This document shows, piece by piece, positions 46,111 to 55,653 of a stretch of DNA of 64,000 bases; positions within the stretch are counted from its first letter, which is position 1, and each line of letters starts with the position of its first letter. Source of the stretch: Elymus sibiricus (taxonomy: Eukaryota; Streptophyta; Magnoliopsida; Poales; Poaceae). The notes under the pieces are model-generated. The model made no database searches and was not told where the DNA came from. It worked only from the letters and a program-made list of their open reading frames with translations. The stretch is taken from positions 374,794,114-374,858,113 of the forward strand of contig CM077676.1 of assembly GCA_039707655.1 (NCBI GenBank). The letters run 5' to 3'. The position numbers and the translations under genes were made by a program.

Positions 46111-47002
46111 GTGAGCAGGTGGACTAGTCCCGTGGGAGGCAGCTGGACGAGTCAAACGTCTCGTGTACCGGTAACCCGTCGGAATGCGCACCCATGTACA
46201 ATAAGCATTCATTCGATTTTGGGAAAAGAAATATCGAGCATTCATTCCGTCCCTTGGTCTCTCGCGTTCCCTTCAATTTTATTCCAGTCCGCCGCTCTCA
46301 GGCATCTCACTCCCTCTCTGTGTGTGCAATCGTCTGCATCTAGGGTTCGTGGTTCTTGGCGCTCCCGTTCTGATTTCCCCTTTAGTTATCCTACGAATTT
46401 GACTGGGTTTCTGGATTACAATAATTTTTAAGCTGTTTTTCTTCAGATACTGGTCTGCGGTCCTTTTTACTAAAGTTCCTCTGCTAAATCCCCGTTCGTC
46501 GCCGGCTGCTGGTCTTCTTCTGCAGGTATAAAATATATGCGTCCGCCATGCTCCAGTCCATGTTTATGTTTTGATCACGTTCTTTTAATTATTCTTTATT
46601 TCACGTTTAAGGGTTTGCATTTGTGGTCAATTTCTATTTGTCTAGCTTTGTAGCTACCTATCTCATCAGACTTTTACCCCAACCATGAGCAAAAACCCCA
46701 AATCCGCTGCTTTTCTCTTTTGAGGGATGCCTAATTAAACTCGTTTAGCTATAATCATTCTGTATTCACTGTTCTAACATCCTTCTCGGTAAGTAAACTA
46801 TGAAATGTTAGTATTTTTCATAGCTTAAATTGGTTGTCAATGAACCTTCTTTTAAATCATGATACTCTGATTGGTTTGACCTACTTATTCAGATCTGCTA
46901 TTCCTGTTGCTATTGTTATCTGTTAAACCTAGTGTGCTTTTGATTATTTGATTATGCCATCTTTTAGTTATTCCATGATTTTTGCTCTTAATTTATCTAG
47001 GT
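46111..47002 (+). promoter_or_regulatory. promoter and 5' untranslated region of B3 gene A (approximate)
   Basis: The acceptor TTTATCTAG|GT sits two bases before the ATG, so a non-coding first exon must lie upstream, probably near 46250-46530 where the sequence is CT-rich and typical of a leader. Exact start and TATA box not resolved. Confidence 0.4.
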
Positions 47003-48911
47003 ATGGTTTGCCCTACTTGTCGTCATCCAGACGGCCCTTGTCAACCTCATCCAGAAGCTCTCCAGGAATTTGAGGTTATTCTTGCTGAGAATTGCTGGAG
47101 ACGCATGGTTAGTGGACATATTAGGTGGCTAAAACATGTTTGAAATCGCAACTGCTGAACTTTTGGTATCCCTTTGTATCTGTACTAGGTTCCCCTACTA
47201 TTATCACTTTGATTATCTTTTTTTATCCGTTAGCTTGCCTGTTTATACCTTAACTGTTTTCAAGCCAAATCTCTAGTCATTAATCCGTCAAAGTACTATG
47301 TTTGTTATCTTTTATTGTGATAGTTCGGTGCACTTTACGCTATTTTTCAAATTGATGTTCAATAAGTTTGAATTTATATTTACAACTCGTTATTTTTTTT
47401 ATATTTCCCCCAGTATGTACTTTGTAATGTCAGAGCTTTTCTCGCTGAATACATTGATGAGAGGAAGGAGCATGCAAGGATATTGCTTAACAAGCAGGTT
47501 GAGCCATCACTTGTTACCCATGAAGGAAGGTCTTACAATGCTTTGTTTAAGCACAGTCCTAACTACACCAAGTTCTATGGTGATGTTTGGTGCAACCTTG
47601 CTGAAGATTATGATCTTCGTGCTGGAGACCGCATAGAATTTGCACTGCCTGATGTGGGACTGAATCTGGCGATCAAAACATATCGCGGTGACAATAGGCT
47701 GCTTCCATTACCTCATGTTGGTACGTATTCAATTTCTCAGTTAATTTTTTTCGCTGCTTTTTTATATAAAATGCCTGATGTTGTATGCTATTTACCTCCT
47801 GATGGATTATATATCTTGTTCTAATTTTACATGCTGGGTGTTTTTCTAGATCTCGACGGTCTTTCTTCTGATGATTTCGACCACGTTCAGTGTCGTGTAT
47901 ACTCTCGGGATATTGAGCTTACCTACGACGAGACACGGTTCTTACTGCAACGCCTTTTTGGAGACATTTTCATCCGTTGCCGCCCATTTGTCCATGTGCT
48001 GACTACCACTAACACCAGGGACAGCATCATGGTCAGTTAACTCTCTCTTTGTTAAAACACCCAACACACTTTTAATCGTACGTCTACATTTACTGTTCTA
48101 TGATGTCAAATTAATTTTGCTTACATATATTATTATAAATAAATTATACTTTAAACACCCAAAATGTTGATAAAATTTGATTATGCGTTCCTAGTATTTA
48201 ATGTTAACCATTCAGTATGAAGTGTCTTATCACATAAAATTGAATAATTCATTAAACCAACAATACTTCGGTAGCCCTCTTATTTTTTATGTACTTAATT
48301 ATGAACTTGAACATGCTGACAATCTCATACTACAAATTCTGTATTTCTATTATTCAAATGCTGTCATAAAAAAATAGTTTGCTGAATTATCTTCAGTCGC
48401 AAATTAATCTCAATGCATGCCACTATGGTGCTACTCTCATTACGTGCTCTATATATGTTAATTTTGCTGTATTCTCTATATATTTTACATTGCTGTTTTC
48501 ATAAGAAATTCTACATATGTTAGATTCAATATTATAAAATTTGTTGTTTGCACATGCAGTGTATTCAGTATTTTCTTTTGAATGTTCAAATGACAAATTA
48601 ACCGTTCTTTATTCTTCTCTTATCTCCGTTTCTTTTAGAAAATTCCAAAGAGTGTTGTTTCAACCTTGAAGAGATGGGTGGACGTGCCAACCAATGCCAA
48701 GGTGACCCTTGAAGCTCCTGATGAACCTACACATGTCATCACTCCTTCGTCATACTCGATCTGCAAAAAATACGACAGGATGGTGATAGAAAAGTCTTCT
48801 TTCAGAGACTTCCTGTCAGCTGCATCTTTTGTTGAAGAGAACATTGTTCTAATCACATTCAAAGAGCGCAGTGATCGTTCCGTGTCCATCATCCTCCAGC
48901 GCATTCCTTAG
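47003..48911 (+). CDS. double B3-domain-like protein, gene A (intact)
   Basis: B3 domains are plant DNA-binding domains. Four coding exons, 47003-47107, 47414-47720, 47850-48031 and 48639-48911 (105, 307, 182 and 273 nt), give 288 residues with all GT..AG junctions in phase. The N-terminus has a small Cys motif (MVCPTCRHPDGPCQPH). A first B3-like half follows (about residues 37-115), with YTKFYGDVWCNLAEDY and LRAGDRIEFALPD. A second B3 starts near residue 180 (RPFVHVLTTTN ... MKIPKSVV) and ends with RMVIEKSSFRDFL and VLITFKER. The paralogue B lies tail-to-tail 1.4 kb away. Subfamily and targets are unknown. The ATG is chosen because B uses the same one after the same TAG|GT splice site. Confidence 0.75.
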
Positions 48912-49390
48912 ATTCTGTTAGTACCAGCAGTTGGAAGCAACGCTGTCTCTTAAGGATTTGTTTGTTTGGTAGTTGGAATAGACTTTTGGGGTGTTCAGTG
49001 ATCGTTTCGTGCTGATCATAATCCAGGGCAAATGCCTGCTTGCTGTTTGTTTGGTTCTTGAAATGGTACTAATGTAGCTGTTATGGACCAACCGGCTATT
49101 TTGAAGTATGGCAATGATCCTTTTCCGAATGATCTTTTTTGAATTAATAGAATTCAATAATTTAAACAACAAAGAAAACAATTTTCTTCAACTGTAAATC
49201 AAAATTCAAACAAATACCTGTATCCTTGTTAACTATTTCTGTAAATGCTTTTTCATGATTGGTGACAGCAATTTCAGAAATATTTGTAAGGAACTTCAAT
49301 ATATCCATCTCCAACTTTCAGAAATAGTATGAGTACTTCCACAAATTTTGGTATTCCAGTGCGGAAAGCACTGGGAGCACTTTCAGGCTC
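48912..49390. other. 3' flank of B3 gene A
   Basis: AT-rich, with a probable 3' untranslated region. Nothing else supported. Confidence 0.4.
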
Positions 49391-50230
49391 TTAAGCGCGT
49401 TGAAACAAAATAAATCACGCAGACACCATTGACATCAAACACTGTCTCAATGTAGGAGCGCACCTCCACTAGCATCACACCACTGACTCTATCAATAAAC
49501 ATGTTAACCGAAAAAAATACAACGACCGTGACTCTCTGCATGTACCACCGTGACTCGACTAGGTTCAGGGCAGTGCCTCTCTTAGTAAGAGTGTCACCTG
49601 AAATGACTGAAACACAAAGGCACGACTGTGCCTCTACGTAATATAGGACCATGTATCCTCTAGATTGACAGACCGTGCCTCTCCGAGTAAACCTGTTGGC
49701 GCAAAAACATTGGAAACAAAGACGCGCCGACGTGGCTCTCCTTAATATACAAGCATGCATCCAGTAGCATCACAACAGCCAATCTGTCAGCAGAGATGTT
49801 AACGGAAAAAACATTTGGAACACAGAACCACGAACAATGACTCTGCTGCGGGTACCATCGTGACTCTGCTCCATGGACGCAAGGGACAAGCACCACCACT
49901 AAACAAAAACATTTGTCACTGTATACACTTCGAAAACAAAAGCACGGCCGTGCCACTAATTTATAAGTAACCATGCCTCTAGTATATTCATGACCATGCT
50001 TCTCCGAGTGTAAGCACCAACGGAAACATTTGAAACAAACAAGCAGAACCGTGCCTCCCATTTTTATACATAACCGTGCCTCCAATAGCTGCACGGACCG
50101 TGCCTCCTTGAGTCTCCATGCCAGGCATACGAAACACAAAGGCACGCCAATACCCGTGATTTACATATAACCGTGCCTCTCATAGTTTTACATTTGTCTA
50201 AAAAAACATTTAAAACACAGATGCATACCA
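49391..50230 (-). repeat. ~100-bp degenerate palindrome-rich array, block R10, between the two B3 genes
   Basis: GAAACAAACAAGCAGAACCG, GAAACACAAAGGCACGCC and AAAACACAGATGCATACC begin near 50030, 50130 and 50212. Each is followed by ATATAACCGTGCCTC and CACGGACCGTGCCTCCTT type phrases. This is the rightmost block in the window. Confidence 0.7.
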
Positions 50231-50310
50231 GTTTTATATATCTGAATAACATTTATATTCTACCATATATTTAAATAACATCTGTTCTACTTCACAGTCT
50301 ATAACTAACA

Positions 50311-51516
50311 TCACTGCGGCAGAAAGCTGAAGATAATAGCAAGCCCCCCATCACGCTCCTTGAAGGTTATGAGCACCAAGCTGTTTACTTCAATAGATGA
50401 TGCTTGAAGAAAATCACTGAAACCTTCCTTCTTGAACACCATTCTACCACCCAAGCCAATGAAATAGGGACAAGGGATGCTCACATATATGTCATCATCA
50501 CGATACTCCAAAGTAACTTCAAGAGTTAAAACGCCAGAACTAGAACTAACACAAGTTCCTTCAAACTCCTCACAACCATGCTCGGAATAACCTGACGAAA
50601 ACATCAAGATATTAGAATAAACAAAATTGAAAAGCTATAAAAGAGCAAAAAATAAATATAGAAACTAACAAAAATAAAGAAAAATAAATCTAACCATATG
50701 ATGACCATTAACATTCATGGAAGTAATCCAGTGCACAAAAGGACAACAGAGTATGTAGTTGTCATCAAATAGTCATCGCGACATGAAATACAATTGATGA
50801 TAATTGAGATCAACACCATGAGTGTAAAAACAGCTGCCAACAAGATCCTTCTCAGACTCACTCAGACCTTCGAGTGCTACAAAAAGAAATTTCACAGGAT
50901 CAAGAGAACAGCAAATCATGTGACGTCAAACAGGGTAAAAATTTCTTTGAAAATAAACCTTACCAACACAGGGTAAAGGGAACAGCATATCTCCACCCCG
51001 ATAAAAATCAACACCAATCAACGTTCCATAGTGCTCAAGCCTAACAGTCATTATATCACGATGACGGAGACCATAATCAGCCACCAGTTGCTCCCAGGAA
51101 GAACCATGAAATTTGCTGCTCACCCAACCATGACTAAACAGAACACCATATAATTCACCCTCACTGCTGTGAAGAGCAAGCTCAGGATATTTGTCACCGT
51201 TCTGAATAGCTAAAACCCTGCACTGCTCAATGTACCGAGCAAGATGAGCTCTAACACTACACGGAACATACTGCAAAACGAACCAAAACAAGACCATAAA
51301 TCAGAATAATTTCCATTTAAAACAACACCAGTTGCACTAAAAGAAATAGGTATGTGCACAACAACAATTTTTAAAACCAAAATTGGAACAAATAAAAAAT
51401 GTTAATCTTACAACACGCCTCGAACAGCGCCGATCCAGCACCACAGTTAAAACATCCGCAGAAGAGTCAAAAGAGGAACAAGGGCCACTTGGCATACGGC
51501 AAAAAGGGCAAGCCAT
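50311..51516 (-). pseudogene. double B3-domain-like gene B (stop and frameshift)
   Basis: Exons 51516-51412, 51270-50964 and 50876-50695 have exactly the lengths of gene A (105, 307, 182 nt). Exon 4 is 50591-50311. The N-terminus MACPFCRMPSGPC keeps the C-x2-C-x6-C pattern of gene A, the first B3 half reads FHGSSWEQLVADYGLRHRDI, and the last part RMVFKKEGFSDFLQAS with VLITFKERDG. A TGA at 50775-50773 interrupts exon 3 where gene A has Arg. Exon 4 begins in phase (VIPSMVVRSLKELV) and then shifts frame within a TAGTTCTAGTTCT stretch before the second half of the B3 is legible again. As read it could make only about 170 residues. Confidence 0.75.
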
Positions 51517-51970
51517 ACCTACAAAGAACACAGTGATTATTAAGAACTGATTGTACAACATAGTTGAAAGTTGACATTTGATAGTGTTGGAAGCCCCCAC
51601 CCGTAACTACCCCATAAATCTCCATTTCCCGGAAATATAATGGAAAATTAAAGGGAAACAAACCGGAAACAGGGAACCAACGAAGGCAGCCGGTAGGCAG
51701 GCGGAAGGCAACGACGACGGCAGGAACGGGGACGGAGCCGTGCACGGCGAACAAAGGCCGCCATAGGCAGCCGGTAACAGCGATGACGGGCGGCGAGGAC
51801 GGCAATGAAAGGGAAAAACAAAACCACGCACAAAAGCCCAGGCGGCTACGGGGACGGCGACGCGAGAGAGAAACAGATCAAAACTATATTACAATATAGT
51901 AAATGTTGAAGGACTAAAGTGAAAAAAAGGGAAAACCAGAAAGGAAAACCAGAAACTGGATTTCATGGGA
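51517..51970 (-). promoter_or_regulatory. 5' leader and promoter region of B3 gene B (approximate)
   Basis: An acceptor TTTGTAG|GT lies two bases before the ATG, as in gene A, so a non-coding exon lies upstream. The stretch 51640-51860 is GC-rich with CGG-type text, which suits a leader. No TATA box fixed. Confidence 0.35.
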
Positions 51971-51972
51971 GG

Positions 51973-52060
51973 GCTCCTCCACGCGACAAGTGTCGCGCGC
52001 GGAGCACCCCGGAAAAGTCTCAGGAGCGCTCCGCGCGTGACACTTGTCCTGTGGGGAGCG
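51973..52060. repeat. inverted repeat (hairpin-forming)
   Basis: Arm GACAAGTGTCGCGCGCGGAGC (21 nt, at 51985-52005) is complementary to 52028-52048 with one mismatch. The pairing extends outward through CTCC/GGAG text. The loop is about 22 bp. GGAGCGCTCC palindromes repeat to about 52095. Confidence 0.75.
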
Positions 52061-52364
52061 CTACCCGACTGACCTTTCCGGGGAGCGCTCCTCAACTAGT
52101 GATTTCGCCGGATAGGAGGTCCCGACGCTTAGAGCGCTGCTTTGGCAATCAGCGCCCATGCTTGCGCCATAATGCGCCACAGCCCAATAGCGATTCCCTC
52201 GCTGGTCTCTAGATCCCTGGTCGGTTGCTGTGGTTTTTTTGATGCGGAAAGATCGTTGTTTGCCGGTTGACCATGACCGTTGCATCGACAATTGACCCAT
52301 GACCAAGCCGTTGATTGTTGACACTATTAATTTTTTTTTAAATTATGAAAAATCATAATATGAG

Positions 52365-52660
52365 AAAAAAATGTTTACAAGTTTACAAAATGTTCAAGAA
52401 TTTGAAAAATTTCAGGCATTCATGTTTTTGAAACAAGTTCGCAAATTTTAAAAAGTTCATGCATTTAGAAAAAAGTTCATGAATTTGAATAGGATCACAA
52501 AATTTAGAAAAGTTCACGAATTTGCAAAAAATACATGAATTGAAAAAGTTTACAAATTTTAAAAATTTATGAAATTTGAAAAGGTTCATGAATATGGAAA
52601 ACAATGCACACATTTGAAAAAGTTCAAACATTTTGAAAAATAAGTTCACGACAAAAACAA
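52365..52660. repeat. short-period AT-rich degenerate array, left block
   Basis: The phrase AAAAGTTCATGAATTTG and variants (TTCACGAATTTG, TTCAAACATTTTG) recur about every 20-30 bp. Low complexity; no coding sense. Confidence 0.7.
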
Positions 52661-52904
52661 CATAGCTAAACGAAAAAACATAAGAAAATAAAACCGAACA
52701 GAAAACTGAACAAAACCAAGAAATCCCCCGACCAAAAGCTTTTAGAAGCTCCGAAAACCGGACGGAAGCTTGTAGAAGCTTCAGAAACCGGTTGGTGGGA
52801 ATGTACGCAAAAGTTAACCGCAACCGTCCCATTACTACCGCCGAGCTCTATGGAAGCGAGTGCCATGCACAAATAACATTATAAGCTTTGAGGGTCCTCC
52901 TATT

Positions 52905-53322
52905 TAGCATTTTTTTTGAGAAAACTCGCCAAGCTTTATTATTCCAAAGCAACGTTCATAGGTACAACTGTCGGGTCATGAGGATTGCCCAACGAAACAT
53001 GTCTACCTAGTCCTAGGTTACAAGAGAACTTGGCAAGTTTATGAGCCTCAAAGTTATAGTTTCTATGCTCATGAATAAAATTACACAACTAAAAACTAGA
53101 TTTACGAAGTATTATTTCATATACTATAGCAGCATGAGGACCACCAGTCCCCTGGTTGATGTCGTTGACCACTCCCTGGCAGTCCGATGCTACCATGATG
53201 CCATGTAGGTCGAGGTCTTCTGCGAGGGACAACTCACAAACATGAAACCCCTCCCTCCTCGTGCGTAAGATTTGGGCCAGCCCATGTGCTGGTGCGTGCC
53301 ACTGTTTTTTTTCGTGTTTCAT
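52905..53322 (-). pseudogene. LINE (L1-type) 3' fragment with RNase H-like domain
   Basis: The minus strand reads EGFHVCELSLAEDLDLHGIM, VASDCQGVVNDINQG, then FIHEHRNYNFEAHKLAKFSC, RHVSLGNPHDP. This is the RNase H-like domain found at the end of plant LINE ORF2 proteins. One in-frame TAG falls between the two parts. Two stops and a short A run (52908-52920 on the plus strand as T) close it, so this is a 5'-truncated LINE insertion. No clear target duplication. Confidence 0.7.
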
Positions 53323-53394
53323 GATTCCTTTTTCTTTTTCTTTAACTTTTTCTTTTTCTTTTTCTTCGTCTTTAACTTTGAAAAAAATTCGGGA

Positions 53395-54080
53395 TTTTAA
53401 AAAAGACCAGTTTCACGAATTTGAAAAATGTCTCTGGATTATAATAAGTTCATGAATTTGAAAATTGTTCTAAGATTTTAACAAATGCTCATGAATTTTT
53501 AAAAATGTCCTTAAATATCAAATATTGTTCAAGAATTTGAAAAATATTATTGGATTGTTTTTAGAAAGGTCATGAATTTAAAAAATATTCATGAATTTCA
53601 AAAAAGTTCGTGAATTAGAAAAATGTTCACAAATTCTAAAAATGTTCGTGAGTTTGAAAAAAAAAATCACGACTTTCAGAAAATGTTAGTGAATTCAAAA
53701 ATAGTTCATGAATTTTAGAAAACTATTCGTAAGTTCAATAAATGATCACGAGTTTGAAAAATGTTCAGAAATTCAGAAAATGTTCATGAATTGAAAAAAA
53801 TGTTCATGAGTTTGAAAATGTTTACGGCTTTCAAATTTTTCTCAAATTCAGAAAATGTTCCTAAATTTCAAAAAAAATCACAAATTTAAGAAACGTTTAT
53901 GAATTCACGATTTTCAAAATATTCATGAATTCAAAAAAATATGTTTGCGACTAAAAAAATATTCATGATTTCAAAAAGTGCTCGCGAGTTATATTGTTTT
54001 TTCACAATTTCAAGTAATGTTTTAATTCCAAAAAATGCCGTCAAATTTGAAAAATATTGGCGCAATGAATATTAAGAATA
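53395..54080. repeat. short-period AT-rich degenerate array, right block
   Basis: Same family and orientation as 52365-52660: TTCATGAATTTGAAAAA and TTCACGAGTTTG variants at about 20-30 bp. The LINE fragment lies between the two blocks. Confidence 0.7.
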
Positions 54081-55010
54081 AAAAATAAGAAAAAAAAAGT
54101 AAATACGAAAAATGAAAAAACCAGAAAAAGTAAGAAGTAACACTGAAAAATCCGGGCTGGGATGGTTTGGTTTTAGAACCTTCGCAAAACCGGAATAGGG
54201 ATTCTATCGGGGACCTCGTGTGATTGCTACGTTCTATATTAGCACTGGATTTTCAGTGTGATCGATGGTCCCCGATAGAAAACCCAGGTACGTGGGTCGA
54301 GAAAAAAAATGGCAAGAAAGGGGGGGGGGTATTTCGAACCCACAATCGATCATGTGTAGAACTCAACACACAAACCATCTCAGCCAATCGACGTTGTCGT
54401 TTTCACTTGAGTTAACTGGTGCTACAAAATACAAGAAGCAAATAGACTAATACATGCCACTTGCAAACTTAATTAGCAGAAGATTGCCTAGTTCTCTCGT
54501 TCATCGTTGTCGTTGATTGTCAACGATATGGGTCGATAGGTTAGGTTGTTTTTATTTTGGTGAACGCCTCCGGTGCATTTTCTCGCGAGGCAAGATTTGC
54601 TCCTGATTTTTAAATCTCTTTCCGTCGATCCCAAGTGCCAGAAGCGTAGATGCTTGTGATTTTTTATCTGTACATTTTCAATGATTTTTATCTAATTTTT
54701 TAAAGAAAAATAAATGCTCAGGGTGAGAATTGAACCTATCCTCATCATACAAGGTCCATTGGTTGTACCAAACAAGCAAACTAGACACATAATAGTTTTG
54801 TTACAATTTTTATAATCGAGGCTTTGTATCTACACGAACCTTGATCCGAAAAAGTTATTCAAACATACCCCGGTAACTTCTGTATAAATAGCAATGAGGA
54901 AAGAACTATAACACAATTTGCTGCTATTTGCTTCGGGACATCAGGGCAAGAATTAATAAGAAGCCTTGTAGAATATAAAAGGCCCCGAGGATTTTAGAAA
55001 GATGGAGATT
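54081..55010. other. spacer with two weak tRNA-like (minus strand) stretches
   Basis: Around 54335-54405 the minus strand has ATTGGCTGAGATGG and GGGTTCGAAAT, A- and B-box-like. Around 54720-54790 there is a GGTTCAATTCTCACCC stretch. Neither closes a cloverleaf. A poly-G run lies near 54318-54328. No gene is supported. Confidence 0.35.
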
Positions 55011-55019
55011 GATCAACAT

Positions 55020-55320
55020 CTTGATGAAGCACCTACATTGGTTTTCGAAATGAACAAAACTTACCAGGTGCCTGAAAAGAAAGGAGGTAAAGAACTCCGA
55101 CCTCTGGAGATAAGACCATTATAAGAAGAACTAAGGTATGAGTTTTTAGATGGCACTAACCTTTCAGATCAAGAGAAGGAAAAGCTTATGAAAACCTTGA
55201 AAAATCACGTAACACATTCAAGTATTCCATGGACGACCTTAAGGGAATTAGCCCCTCCATATGCACTCATAAGATATACATGTAGGAGGGTGCTAGACCT
55301 GTCTGAGAATACCTGATGAG
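55020..55320 (+). pseudogene. fragment of Athila-type Ty3/gypsy pol, just before reverse transcriptase
   Basis: Reads KGGKELRPLEIRPL, a stop, then LRYEFLDGTNLSDQEKEKLM, KTLKNHV and IPWTTLRELAPPYALI. This matches the conserved Athila text that precedes the reverse transcriptase (LRPLPSHLKY..., LS-EE--KL---L, DLKGISP). The fragment is short and ends in stops; no LTRs were identified. Confidence 0.55.
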
Positions 55321-55653
55321 TGTTATTTTTACTCTCATCATACCTGAGTTTAAACCGGTTTATTTCATAAAAACAGAGATATCCACCCCGATATTGCTAC
55401 TAATCTAATGAATGCAAAGGATTCCGACATCATATCTTTTTTTTGTTTCCACAGGAAACAGGGCGATAAATGGACAAAATCAAGCACATACATGGAAAGG
55501 AGTAAAGAGAAATAGTTTTAATGAATAATACGATCATAAACCCATAATTCATCGGATTCCAACAAACACATCGCGAGTATTACGTTCAATAAATCTCAGA
55601 GGAGATAATTGTCATGAAAAGAGAGAAAGAAAGCCATCTAGCTACTGCTATGG
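55321..55653. other. unassigned stretch before the long-LTR element
   Basis: AT-rich; may continue the Athila fragment. The five bases before the LTR at 55654 are TATGG (target duplication candidate whose partner lies outside the window). Confidence 0.35.
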
